From: Larkinella terrae
GTDB lineage: Bacteria; Bacteroidota; Bacteroidia; Cytophagales; Spirosomataceae
Reading direction: 5' to 3'
Length of the DNA: 64,000 nucleotides
Assembly (NCBI RefSeq): GCF_009668025.1
Contig: NZ_WJXZ01000009.1
Span: 620,001-684,000 of the forward strand
A program made the position numbers and the translations under genes. This document shows, one piece after another, positions 17,941 to 26,759 of this stretch. The notes beneath the pieces were generated by a model that searched no databases, was not told the DNA's origin, and saw only the letters and a list, made by a program, of their open reading frames with translations. Within the stretch, counting starts at the first letter, position 1; each line of letters opens with the position of its first letter.

Positions 17941-18735
17941 TTAGCGACTCATTTGCTTTCGTTTTCGACTGGCAAACAGGCGGGCGATGGTGGCATTGGG
18001 AATCAACGCTCCCAGCCGCACGCTCCAGGCATTTAAGCGGCCTGATACGTGAAAGGTTTCATTTTTTTCCCACGCCTGAATCATTTCTATGGCAACCTGT
18101 TGGGCCGTCTGCGTATACGCGCCATCGGTCAGTGCTTTACCCCAGGCATTATCGTTGGCGGGCGTATTCATAAAATTGGTACTGGTAAAACCGGGGCTAA
18201 ACAAAAGTACCCGAATGCCGTAAGGTTTGCATTCCTGAGTCAGGGCTTCGGTAAACGAGCGAACAAACACTTTGGAAGCCGCATAAACCGCCATATACGG
18301 GCTTGGGAAAAACGCAGCCAGTGAGGCTACATTGATAATACCGCCTTTTCGGCTGGCAATCATATTGGGTAGAAAAAGGTGACAGAGAGCCACCAGAGAA
18401 GCATTGTTTAGTTGCAGCATTTCCAACTCGGCTTGCCGATCATTTTTTACAAACTCGCCACTGGAGCCAATACCTGCATTGTTTATCAACAAGGTGACGG
18501 TCAGCTTTTTTTTTCGACATTCTTCATAAATCTGCCCGGCAGCCTCCGGCTTACTCAAGTCTGCCGGGATACAATTAGCCTGAACGCCATACGATTCAGC
18601 GAGTTGTGTACAAAGCCGGTCGAGTTTATCGGCACTGCGGGCTACCAGCAGCAAATTATGTTTTCGAGCGGCCAGTTGAGTGGCCAGGGCTTCACCGATA
18701 CCGCCTGAAGCTCCAGTTATTAAGGTTACGTCCAT
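17941..18735 (-). CDS. short-chain dehydrogenase/reductase (SDR)
   Basis: A 264-residue classical SDR. It has the nucleotide loop TGASGGIG (residues 7-14), the NNAG motif (LLINNAGIGSSGEF), the catalytic Ser in VASLAAFFPS, and YAASK for the Tyr-x-x-x-Lys pair. All catalytic residues are present, so an active NAD(P)H-dependent oxidoreductase is expected. The C-terminal 40 residues are basic and hydrophobic, as in the DltE/YqjQ-like subgroup. The AraC gene 11 bases downstream is probably its regulator. Substrate unknown. Confidence 0.9.
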   Translation of the reverse strand: MDVTLITGASGGIGEALATQLAARKHNLLLVARSADKLDRLCTQLAESYGVQANCIPADLSKPEAAGQIYEECRKKKLTVTLLINNAGIGSSGEFVKNDRQAELEMLQLNNASLVALCHLFLPNMIASRKGGIINVASLAAFFPSPYMAVYAASKVFVRSFTEALTQECKPYGIRVLLFSPGFTSTNFMNTPANDNAWGKALTDGAYTQTAQQVAIEMIQAWEKNETFHVSGRLNAWSVRLGALIPNATIARLFASRKRKQMSR

Positions 18736-18860
18736 TTCTTATTGTTATTTGTAAGGCAAAAATGAGAAAGGTCGTCCTGAAAACCGTGTTCAAATTTCGG
18801 TTCGTTGTGTTCAAATCATAGATGATCCTGGGATAGTTTGACGTGCGGATAAGGAAATGG

Positions 18861-19438
18861 CTACCCGTTGCTTAATGCTACTGAAACCGGAAACGACTCG
18901 AACAGAAAATCGGATGGCGTAAGTCCCGTAAACGATCTAAACTCGCGAATAAAATGAGACTGGTCGAAATACCCGGCCCTTTCGATTGGCCCAACCGGGT
19001 TAATAAATACTGCTCCACCAGATCAATGCGCTGGGTCAGCAAAGGCGTGCCTAACAACCGCTCATGCAGGTGGTAAATGGAAGGACCAAAGTAGTCACCG
19101 GCATTACAGACCTGATCCGTCAGCTCCCAAATTTCTTCCCTGAAAAAAGACGCAATGGCATGGGTGTAGAAGCGTACGCTCAGCATTTGGTTTTTTCCTT
19201 CCGAGCGGATCGGCAGCGGTTTCGTCAGCTGGCCTCACAATTCGATGGCAGGGGTTCGTCGGTAAAAGCCAGGTGAAGCCGTCTTCCAGACACCTGAGCC
19301 TAAATTAAAGATTACTTCCATACTTCCGCCAGGAAAGACGAAATCATCCACGCCAGTCAACTGATCCGACTCGAACAGGTAGATGCATTCTATATATGCA
19401 CTCAGTTTCCCGGTGGGAGTAAATTCCTGGTACTTCAT
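18861..19438 (-). pseudogene. broken AraC-family regulator (nonsense codon plus internal deletion)
   Basis: The remains of an AraC regulator with a DUF6597-like N-terminal domain. It starts at the ATG at 19436-19438 (MKYQEFTPTGKLSAYIECIY). The frame is interrupted by TGA at 19235-19237 where relatives would have a Trp codon, since the same frame continues GQLTKPLPIRSEGKNQMLSV. Near 18985 the reading jumps to another frame that encodes GYFDQSHFIREFRSFTG, the last helix-turn-helix. The stretch between, holding the first DNA-binding helix pair, is gone. The product cannot be functional. Confidence 0.75.
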
Positions 19439-19462
19439 AAACCAATTCGTTAGGTAGGTCAA

Positions 19463-19491
19463 TTGCCCTTTCCACGCCGGGGAAAGGGCAA
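19463..19491. terminator. 11-base-pair hairpin upstream of the broken AraC gene
   Basis: TTGCCCTTTCC and GGAAAGGGCAA form a perfect stem with a 7-base loop. No T-run follows on either strand, so a terminator role is uncertain. The 300 bases to its right (to 19800) have coding-like composition but no frame I can assign. Confidence 0.4.
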
Positions 19492-19800
19492 CTGCCGGAT
19501 GATTCCGATTCTGCCCGTATTCGATGGTCTACCCATTAAAACCCAGACGCTATGCTCCCAATACGCTCCCCGTACAACTGTCCAACGAACCCGACTTTCA
19601 AGTCTTTCTATATCCAGCCAAAAACCGCTTACTGCTAAAATTATTGATTGGTAGTCGTCATGGACTTCGCTGGAAGCTACAGCTGGAAACGAAGCGGAAC
19701 GACATCCTGTACAGCGAAACGAAGCGAACCAACTGGGCATGGCAGCGATTGAATCTGGAGGATTTGCCGGAAAGCCATCACCGGCTCACATGATTGGTGC

Positions 19801-20919
19801 CTAATCGATGCTGTAAAAGAAAGTTCGTAGCTCCGTAGCGAACACCTCCGGCACTTCCAGCGCTGCAAAGTGCCCGCCTTCCTTCATTTGGCGGAAGCTG
19901 ACCACATTGACAAAACGCTCGGCCCATTCTTTCGGAAACTGGGCTTCCCGCGGGAACAGCGCAACACCGGCCGGCACGTTCGATTTTTGTAGAGGCTGCG
20001 CCCCGCTCCACTGGGCAATGGCATCCGCCTTGTACATTCTCATCGACGTAGCAATGGTTTGTGTGGTCCAGTAAATCATGATATTGGTAAGCAAGGCGTC
20101 CCTGCCGCCAAAGGCCGCTTCGAGGATTTCGGGAGTAGCGCCCGCATTCCCGAAGCTCAGTATCCAGGCTGCAAGCCCGGAAGGCGAGTCGTTCAGCCCA
20201 TAAGCGAGCGACTGCGGCTTGGTAGCGTGTACCATTGCATAGGCGCCTTCGCTATACCACCATTGCTGTACAAACTGCGCAAACTGCTTTTCGGCTTCGG
20301 TCATGGTGGCAGGATCCTCTTGACCCATCGGGTAACCTATATCTGTAAAGTGTACGCCCGCCACGACGTCAGGGTATTTAGAAGCCAAAGCCTTGGTTAC
20401 GCCCATGCCCACATCCCCGCCAGCTGCGTAGAATTTGCCATAACCCAGTTGTTCGGTCATTAGCTCTTTCCACAAATCAGCAACGGCCTCGCTGGTCATG
20501 GACGTTTTTCCGGAAAAGCCAAAGCCGGGAATGGAAGGGATCACAAGGTCGAAACTTTGCTCGCCTTCGGTGAGGATAGGAATGAGTTTATGAAACCGGT
20601 AATAGCTGTCGGGCCAGCCATGCGTCAGGATGAGCGGTTTGGAATTTTCACCCTTGCCCTGGATATATTGAAAATGGATTTTCACACCGTTTACATCGGC
20701 CAGGTACTGCGGGTATTTGTTAAGTTCGGTTTCCTGTTCCCGCCAGTCATAACCGGTGAGCCAGTACTGTACCAGTTCTTTCAAATAGGCCTCGCTGGTA
20801 CCAAAATGCCAGCCCGAACCCTCCGCTTCTCCCGGCCAGCGGGTGTTTTGCAAACGACTTTTTAAATCATCCAGGACCTGCTGTGAAACCGCTACATTGA
20901 ATACCTCCATACCTTTCAT
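19801..20919 (-). CDS. epoxide hydrolase family protein (alpha/beta hydrolase)
   Basis: A 372-residue alpha/beta hydrolase with the N-terminal EHN domain of microsomal-type epoxide hydrolases (VSQQVLDDLKSRLQNTRWPG). The oxyanion-hole motif is HGWPDS (about 100-105), the nucleophile Asp169 lies in GGDVGMG, and the closing His is in EGGHFAALE. It should open epoxides to diols in the cytoplasm; no signal peptide is present. I choose the ATG at 20917-20919, because the longer reading adds 13 residues of non-conserved sequence. An AraC gene sits upstream on the same strand and probably regulates it. Confidence 0.9.
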   Translation of the reverse strand: MKGMEVFNVAVSQQVLDDLKSRLQNTRWPGEAEGSGWHFGTSEAYLKELVQYWLTGYDWREQETELNKYPQYLADVNGVKIHFQYIQGKGENSKPLILTHGWPDSYYRFHKLIPILTEGEQSFDLVIPSIPGFGFSGKTSMTSEAVADLWKELMTEQLGYGKFYAAGGDVGMGVTKALASKYPDVVAGVHFTDIGYPMGQEDPATMTEAEKQFAQFVQQWWYSEGAYAMVHATKPQSLAYGLNDSPSGLAAWILSFGNAGATPEILEAAFGGRDALLTNIMIYWTTQTIATSMRMYKADAIAQWSGAQPLQKSNVPAGVALFPREAQFPKEWAERFVNVVSFRQMKEGGHFAALEVPEVFATELRTFFYSID

Positions 20920-21099
20920 AATTGTGTTTTTTTTGTTTGTGAAAAAGCAGGCACCCACCTCAGAATGAGCAATGTGAATAAATGAATGCGACGTTTTTCA
21001 AGGCGTCCTGTTGTTTGAATAAAACAAAGGTATCGCGAGAAGGCGGTGAGCAGGTAGGAAGGATTGCGGGAAAGATAGTAAAAACCTCTGCTAAACAGC

Positions 21100-22011
21100 T
21101 CAGCTTTTCCGGTATTCGGTCGGTGTCGTTTTCGTCTGCTTTTTAAACGATTTGTTAAAATGCGAAGCATCCTCAAAGCCAAGCCAGTAACAGATTTCCT
21201 GAATCGTCAACGAGGTCTGTTTCAGCAGGCTTTTAGCTTCCATCATCACATATTCATCGATAAACGCCTTGGCAGGCTTACCTAATTCAGCCTGTAAGAC
21301 TTCACTCAGGTATTTCGGCGTGATATGCAGGGCTGTGGCGTAATAAGCGACTTCCTTATGCTCCGGAAAGTGCTCCGCAACCAGTTTTCTGAATGCCTGC
21401 ACGATCTTTTCGCGGTTGGAGATCCCGTTGGAAATGCGGCTGGAAATGTCGTCGGGGTTGTTCGGGCTTGCACCCACCACCATTTTCTCCCGATCGGCGT
21501 GAAACGAGTCCGCCAGCATCAGCAGCGAATGCACAATGCCCGGAACTGCACTCTTATCGTCTTTCAATTCTTTCAGTAAACCGAACAGGGAAGCCATTTT
21601 CCTGGTCTGGTCGTCCAGGAGTTTGATTACGTGCCTCCCACCGTGAAAAAAGAACGGCAGCGAATGTAAAAATGCATTGCTTCGGATTCCCTCGAACAAT
21701 TCTTCAGTAAAATAAACCGTATCGTGTTCCGCCGTGTAGTTACCGGTCCACTGGCAAACCATCCCCGGCCCGACGGTGGTGAGGCAACCCGCGGTCACCA
21801 GGTAATCGGTACTGCCGATTTTGAAGACATCTCCGTCACCCGTATAGGTAATGCCCAGACCAAAAGTAAAAGTCCGGAAAGGGAAATTAACGTGGGCATT
21901 CTGATACGTATGTCTGTCGGCCAGAAAGAACGGAACATTGAAGCCCTGGGAATTCTGGTGTTTAAGAAACTCGTACAGATTGAAGGAGGTCAGATTGAAT
22001 TTTTTCTGCAT
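21100..22011 (-). CDS. AraC-family transcriptional regulator
   Basis: A 303-residue regulator beginning MQKKFNLTSFNLYEFLK. I prefer the ATG at 22009-22011 over a longer reading that adds 33 non-conserved residues. The N-terminal part is a cupin-like sensor, and the C-terminal 100 residues have the two helix-turn-helix motifs (TALHITPKYLSEVLQAELGK and LTIQEICYWLGFEDASHFNK). It lies 180 bases upstream of the epoxide hydrolase gene in the same direction, which makes that gene its likely target. Confidence 0.9.
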   Translation of the reverse strand: MQKKFNLTSFNLYEFLKHQNSQGFNVPFFLADRHTYQNAHVNFPFRTFTFGLGITYTGDGDVFKIGSTDYLVTAGCLTTVGPGMVCQWTGNYTAEHDTVYFTEELFEGIRSNAFLHSLPFFFHGGRHVIKLLDDQTRKMASLFGLLKELKDDKSAVPGIVHSLLMLADSFHADREKMVVGASPNNPDDISSRISNGISNREKIVQAFRKLVAEHFPEHKEVAYYATALHITPKYLSEVLQAELGKPAKAFIDEYVMMEAKSLLKQTSLTIQEICYWLGFEDASHFNKSFKKQTKTTPTEYRKS

Positions 22012-22179
22012 AATGGTTGAACGTCGTTGATGCAAAATGGGCAAATACGGGTAAAAAAAGAAGTGGTGTAACCTCGTCTGATCTACAGAAGGGCAGAATG
22101 TAGTATTCATTCCTGGCTCACTTTCAACTTCAATCTGTCCCCGATGTGATGTACGGAAGATGGGACATGCGGTAGGATT

Positions 22180-24237
22180 TCATTCATTGGGTGAATTGGA
22201 CGACCGGTCCTGCAAAATCAGAAATTCGTAGTTCTGCGTTGCAATGTTGGCATCGTCGGGGAAAGTGCCCGTTGAACTGCCGCGAGTGCCCATCCCCAGA
22301 CGGGTCATGCTGTTGGTATTGTCGTAAAGTCGTTCCAGTAGTTTCATCGAACCACGCGAAGCCGAAGTCCCCCTCGGGCGACCAACCACCTGCCGCAGGT
22401 CGACCGGTTCGGTGGTTGCAAAAATTTTGAACGTTTCTTTGCCGTAAGGGGGTGCAAACCGGATATAGGGGAAAGCCAATTTTGTCTCACCCGGATTTAC
22501 CCGGTAGTTTTCGGGTTGGTCGTTGGGGTCATTGGGGTCGGGAAAAATGACTCCAACGCTGCCGTTTGGCATGATATCGATTACATTGTAATACAGAGTT
22601 ACGGCTCCTTTGTTACTAAACAGTAATGCCGCCCGGTCTTTTTTATTAGCCTCAGCGGGCGTTTTTTCAGCCACGAAACCCAGCAAGGACCCAACCAGCC
22701 AACGGGCGGAACTACTGGCGGTATCGGCTGACGTTTTGGCGTCGGACCGCAGTGGAATCAACCGGGCATCGAACTGCACACTCGGGTTGCCGTTGAAATT
22801 GAAACGTTGGAGAAACTGACTCTGAGCATATCGCTGAACCTGGGTGGAAAGGCCAGACAACTGCGAGACGGAAACGGCCGCGTCGAGTTGTGTGCCATCG
22901 GCGTGGTAAAACCGGACCTGGCGGCCCTCATCGTCGGACCGGGCGTAAAGATCGACCGGTCCGGAAAACCGCACCAGTCGATTAAGTTGCAGTTCGGTCT
23001 GGACCTGCTGGCGCAAGGCAGGACTTTTCAGGCTATCGAGCATTATGGTTACCGCGACGTCGCCTAGTGAATGTTCAGTTACAAATACCCAGTAATTAGC
23101 GGGGTTTGCTCCAATAACCGGTTTATTGAGTTTTATAGTAGCCGAATAGAGGTCACTCCGTACCACGGTGCCGGTAGCCAAAACCGCTGCGGTTTTCGGA
23201 TCGGCGGTTCCGGCCTGACAAATAACTACTTTCGTGGAGTCGAAGGTACCGCTGAGTTGTCCACTGTTTATTTCCAGCTCCAGTCGATTGTCACCTACCT
23301 CCTTGACGGTCAGATACTCTTTCTGTTCCACCACCTGCCCCCCAAACAACCTTCGATCGTAGTCTCCTTCGATCTGTGGGGTCTGTCCCGGTACTTTCTG
23401 CTTCATTGTCGACTGGATTCGGGCAAATAAGCCCCGGTAACTTTCAGCCGGACGCGGGCGGTTCAGGGCCTGGTTGAAGGCATAGGACAACGAACCTACC
23501 GGCATTTTTCCAGCCCAGCATTCCGAATTGCTCTCGCGTGCACTGGCGGCCGAAATAGCTACGTAAGGAGCCATTCCTTCCTGACTGACCGGTTTGCGGT
23601 ACAGAAACGCATGGGACGGGTTCGGATGCCGGTTCGGTCGACTCCCTGTGAGATGCAACGGACGAGCATGTCCGCGAATTTTGGCCGTACTTCCCCTCGT
23701 AATGGTTCCCGAATGACAGGCATCAACAAGCAACAGGACATCGCCATCCGAACCGAGTTTTTTACGAAGTTCATCCATCATTCGGCCCAGGTCTTCATCC
23801 CGCAGGTGCTGGTCACCGTTGTAGGTCGCAAATCTCCCTTCGGCCTGCTGCGGTGCCCCGTAGCACACAATCGCTTCGTCAAAGGAATCCGCTTCATCGT
23901 TGTTGTTATCGGAAATTTGCTGGCCGTGGCTTGAAAAATGAATGACGATCTTATCGCCTTTTTGCGAACGTAGAATCAAGTCTCTCAGAGCGTTGACAAT
24001 TCCCACTCGGTCTGCGTCCTGATCCTGCAGGAGCTTAATGTCCTGGAATCCCTGCTTCCTTAGCGCCGTTTGAACCAGCATTACATCATTCTGGGCGTTG
24101 ATCGTTAACCAGCCGCTGCTGCGCGGATAATTACCGATGGCGATTATTAGTGCACGTTTGGCAGGTGGTTGCGGTTGGCCAGCCACAACGCTGCTCCGAA
24201 GATACAGTACGCCCAGAATAAGGATAAATAGCCGCAT
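22180..24237 (-). CDS. secreted caspase-like protease (peptidase C14) with DUF4384 domain
   Basis: Start taken at the ATG 24235-24237, which gives a standard signal peptide (MRLFILILGVLYLRSSVVAG) and a 685-residue protein. The p20-like caspase domain spans about residues 27-200. The catalytic His104 is in HFSSHGQQ and the catalytic Cys174 in DACHSG; the DEADSFDEAIV stretch between them is the usual metacaspase-type segment. The C-terminal part (about 560-670, with NVIDIMPNGSVGVIFPDPND) resembles DUF4384. Family members cleave after basic or acidic residues, but substrates in bacteria are mostly unknown. Export to the periplasm is predicted. The gene is divergent from the one at 24496. Confidence 0.88.
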   Translation of the reverse strand: MRLFILILGVLYLRSSVVAGQPQPPAKRALIIAIGNYPRSSGWLTINAQNDVMLVQTALRKQGFQDIKLLQDQDADRVGIVNALRDLILRSQKGDKIVIHFSSHGQQISDNNNDEADSFDEAIVCYGAPQQAEGRFATYNGDQHLRDEDLGRMMDELRKKLGSDGDVLLLVDACHSGTITRGSTAKIRGHARPLHLTGSRPNRHPNPSHAFLYRKPVSQEGMAPYVAISAASARESNSECWAGKMPVGSLSYAFNQALNRPRPAESYRGLFARIQSTMKQKVPGQTPQIEGDYDRRLFGGQVVEQKEYLTVKEVGDNRLELEINSGQLSGTFDSTKVVICQAGTADPKTAAVLATGTVVRSDLYSATIKLNKPVIGANPANYWVFVTEHSLGDVAVTIMLDSLKSPALRQQVQTELQLNRLVRFSGPVDLYARSDDEGRQVRFYHADGTQLDAAVSVSQLSGLSTQVQRYAQSQFLQRFNFNGNPSVQFDARLIPLRSDAKTSADTASSSARWLVGSLLGFVAEKTPAEANKKDRAALLFSNKGAVTLYYNVIDIMPNGSVGVIFPDPNDPNDQPENYRVNPGETKLAFPYIRFAPPYGKETFKIFATTEPVDLRQVVGRPRGTSASRGSMKLLERLYDNTNSMTRLGMGTRGSSTGTFPDDANIATQNYEFLILQDRSSNSPNE

Positions 24238-24495
24238 AAACGGAGGAAGGATCGTTCCGGAGCAATATAATAGGAACCAGCAGTCATTCCGAATTTTTGG
24301 AGTTTGACAGGCTCTCAAGGTCGAACATTTTTCCTTAGCTACAATTAGCACCACAATGGAAACGGTAAGCCCGCCGTGTTCTCCATTATAAGGCATTTGC
24401 AAAAGTTGGGCGGGTGATTGCGTTCGTCCGAATCATAAGCAATTGCTGGGTCCGATTGCCTATATTTGTCAGTCGAATCGAAGGTAAACAACAAC

Positions 24496-25269
24496 ATGCG
24501 TATTCAATCGGACAAACCGCAGCCCCCGCAGTCGGCGCTGACGGAACTGGGGCGGATTGCCGTGGGAGAGAAAGTGGAGCGGTCGGGACAGGTAGTTCCC
24601 AGCAGCATCGACAGTTTTCGCATTCGCGGGGATCACGCCGAAACCGTCCATAAAATCTACGGAGAAACCATCACCGAATTGCCCATTTTGTTCTATTCCG
24701 ATCAGGAAGAGCTTGTCTGCAACGAACGACTCGAAATCCGGACCGCCGACGGCAAGCTCTTTGGTTACGGTGACAACCATACCTTCCACATCTGGAACGA
24801 TGAACTGAAAAAGTACGCTGTGACGACCACCGAACGGCGCCCACAGATTATGGATGAAACTGTGGCATTTTTGCAGAAAAGCCTCCACCCTTCCAAAGCC
24901 AAACTGATCCGGTGGCTACCGGTTTTGACCCTGCGGTTCGTGATTCGTGACATTCCGCTGCTGGGCTACTGGCAGTTCAGCACGCGCGCCGTACAGACCA
25001 CGATTCCGAACCTGCGCAACAAGTTTGACGAGTATAAGAAGTTGTTCGGCAGTGTGCAGTATTTACCGTTTTTATTGAAGGTAAAAAAGGTGAAGACGAA
25101 CAAACCGGGCATGGTGTATCAATATCCGATTGTCGATCTGGTGCCGCAGTTTTCGTTCGAAACCGCTCACCGCCTGGCCCGCTTCCTCCGCGAAAACCCC
25201 AACGCCGACGCGAGCCGCTGGCTGAGCGAGCAGGGCGAAAAACCGGAGCAGTTGCCATTGGGAGAATAA
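24496..25269 (+). CDS. phage recombination-directionality-factor-like (gp3-like) protein
   Basis: A 257-residue cytoplasmic protein starting at the first ATG (24496). Its middle reads DIPLLGYWQFSTRAVQTTIP then LPFLLKVKKV and YPIVDLVP. This order resembles the gp3-like recombination directionality factors of large serine integrases ('hydrolase or metal-binding protein' in many phage annotations), which have the same WxLxT, PFxLxL and DL blocks. No integrase or other phage gene is nearby, so it may be a domesticated relative with another DNA-related role. It is divergent from the caspase gene, with 258 bases between the starts. The similarity is from memory of the pattern, not a search. Confidence 0.42.
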   Translation: MRIQSDKPQPPQSALTELGRIAVGEKVERSGQVVPSSIDSFRIRGDHAETVHKIYGETITELPILFYSDQEELVCNERLEIRTADGKLFGYGDNHTFHIWNDELKKYAVTTTERRPQIMDETVAFLQKSLHPSKAKLIRWLPVLTLRFVIRDIPLLGYWQFSTRAVQTTIPNLRNKFDEYKKLFGSVQYLPFLLKVKKVKTNKPGMVYQYPIVDLVPQFSFETAHRLARFLRENPNADASRWLSEQGEKPEQLPLGE

Positions 25270-25363
25270 ATTTGAACGATTTTGTTGATATTTGAGACCA
25301 AAATAAACTGATCAAACGAAAGGAGCGTTACCCAATGAATCGCCTTTTATCAACTCAAAGCCG

Positions 25364-25585
25364 ATGCGGACTATTCAGATTAACGTACCAGACAACCAGC
25401 ATAAAGTCGTTAGTGACTTACTAAAAACGATTCCTTCCATTGAAGTGACGGATGATAATGTGCGATCCATTATTCCATCCAATGCGCAACCTGGGGAGAA
25501 ACCGTCAGACTACGCCGGTCCCTGGAAAAAAGACAAACGGGATTTTCAGGAGATTCGGCGCAAATCATGGACAAGAAAGCGCTGA
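25364..25585 (+). CDS. antitoxin-like small protein (VapB-type)
   Basis: A 73-residue protein (MRTIQINVPDNQHKVVSDLL) that overlaps the start of a PIN-domain gene by 19 bases, the normal layout of a VapBC-type toxin-antitoxin pair. The N-terminal part can form a short strand and helix, and the C-terminal part is basic (KDKRDFQEIRRKSW), typical of an antitoxin tail that wraps the toxin. I do not see a canonical AbrB or RHH motif, so the role rests on the arrangement. Confidence 0.6.
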   Translation: MRTIQINVPDNQHKVVSDLLKTIPSIEVTDDNVRSIIPSNAQPGEKPSDYAGPWKKDKRDFQEIRRKSWTRKR

Positions 25586-25979
25586 TTCTGTGTGACACCA
25601 ACATAATTGTCGATTACTTTCGTGAAGATCAAACTGTTCGTCAGGAACTTGATCAGATTGGTTTTGGGCGACTTTCCATCAGTGCCGTTACTGAGGCCGA
25701 ATTGTACCAGGGAATGTTTAAAAAGGAAATTCGGGCAACGAAAGAATTGATCAATAAGTTTACAATTATTCATATCGACAAATACATTTCCCAGCGATTT
25801 ACACAGCTGCTTTTTGAGCACAATGGTGGCCGACTATTTATTGGCGATGCGTAATTGCAGCTACTGCCCTCGACCTGAATCTGCCGCTTTACACCCGTAA
25901 CAAAAAGGATTTCCGTTTTATAAAAGGAATTCAATTTTACAATCCCAGGGTTGACAAAAAGCTACGTCTCACACGATAA
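25567..25979 (+). pseudogene. PIN-domain (VapC-type) toxin, frameshifted
   Basis: The first 95 codons encode a PIN domain: LILCDTNIIVDYFRED with the first catalytic Asp, and SAVTEAELYQGM with the conserved Glu. The frame then meets TAA at 25852-25854. The missing end is present in another frame from 25854 (IAATALDLNLPLYTRNKKDF) and runs to a stop at 25977-25979. Restoring one T in GCGTAATTG rejoins the two into a normal protein of about 137 residues with DALIAATA. The truncated form lacks the last acidic residues and should be inactive as an RNase, unless this is a sequencing error. The end overlaps the response regulator gene on the other strand by 11 bases. Confidence 0.75.
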
Positions 25980-26646
25980 GCTTATATCCCACTCCGCGCA
26001 CATTCACAATCTGCACCTGCGGATCGTCTTTCAGATACCGACGCAAGCGAGTAATGAATACGTCCAGGCTCCGTCCGTTGAAAAAACTGTCGTCTCCCCA
26101 TAGATCGACCAGCACGGCGGAGCGCTCCAACACCTGATTTCGCTGCTCATAGAGCCGTTTCAGCAATTCGGCTTCCCGGTGCGAAATGGCCGTTTCCTTG
26201 CCGTTCCAGGCCAGCTTTTGCTTGGGGTAATCGAACTGGTAACTGCCGATAGGCAATCGATCCGGTGTCGGTGGACGAAGGGAGCGGTTTCGGTTGAGCA
26301 ATGACTTGATCCGGACAATCAATTCATCGATGCTGAACGGTTTTTTCAGGTAATCATTCCCGCCCAACTCAAAACCACGGACCACATCGGCGGTCTGCGA
26401 CCGGGCGGTCAGAAAGATAATCGGCACCTCGGCGTCGATCTGCCGGATGCGTTCGGCCAGCGAAAAACCGTCGAGCCTGGGCATCATAATATCAGCCACC
26501 AGAATGTCTGGTTTATGTTGTTTAAACAATCCGAACCCCTCCTCGCCATCAGCCGCATACAAAACCGTAAACCCGCGCACTTCCAGGCTGTCCCTGACAA
26601 TCATCCCCAGCGAAAGTTCGTCCTCAATCAAAAGTACAGTTGGCAT
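25969..26646 (-). CDS. OmpR-family response regulator
   Basis: A 225-residue regulator with a receiver domain (residues 1-120; acidic pair Glu8-Asp9, phospho-acceptor Asp52 in LVADIMMPRLDG, Lys in LKKPFS) and a C-terminal winged-helix DNA-binding domain (ITRLRRYLKDDPQVQIVNVR). The sensor kinase is encoded 113 bases upstream on the same strand, so they form a two-component system. The divergent GLPGLI and barrel genes are likely targets. Confidence 0.93.
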   Translation of the reverse strand: MPTVLLIEDELSLGMIVRDSLEVRGFTVLYAADGEEGFGLFKQHKPDILVADIMMPRLDGFSLAERIRQIDAEVPIIFLTARSQTADVVRGFELGGNDYLKKPFSIDELIVRIKSLLNRNRSLRPPTPDRLPIGSYQFDYPKQKLAWNGKETAISHREAELLKRLYEQRNQVLERSAVLVDLWGDDSFFNGRSLDVFITRLRRYLKDDPQVQIVNVRGVGYKLIV

Positions 26647-26663
26647 AAGTAATTGAATGTTTC

Positions 26664-26742
26664 GCAGAGATTAGCGGAGTAAAAAGAGTTAAGCAGAGTC
26701 TACTTTTCTTCGCTTAACTCTTTTTACTCCGCTAAACTCTGC
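26664..26742. repeat. 31-base inverted repeat between kinase and regulator genes
   Basis: Two 31-base arms (26664-26694 and 26712-26742) are inverse copies with one mismatch, around a 17-base loop. They begin GCAGAGATTAGCGGAG and fill nearly the whole gap between the kinase stop and the regulator start. RNA of this region would fold into a very stable hairpin, which could attenuate or process the operon message. It could also be one copy of a dispersed palindromic element. Confidence 0.8.
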
Positions 26743-26759
26743 TATATAACTTCTAAACT

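Noticed and set aside
19524-19793. Open frame of 89 codons on the + strand between the broken AraC gene and the epoxide hydrolase
   Set aside because: It has coding-like words (LRWKLQLETKRND) but no family I can name and no neighbour logic; an insertion-sequence remnant was considered but no transposase motif is present.
24466-24495. Upstream TTG start for the RDF-like protein
   Set aside because: It adds ten residues without conserved character, and the ATG at 24496 is the simpler start.
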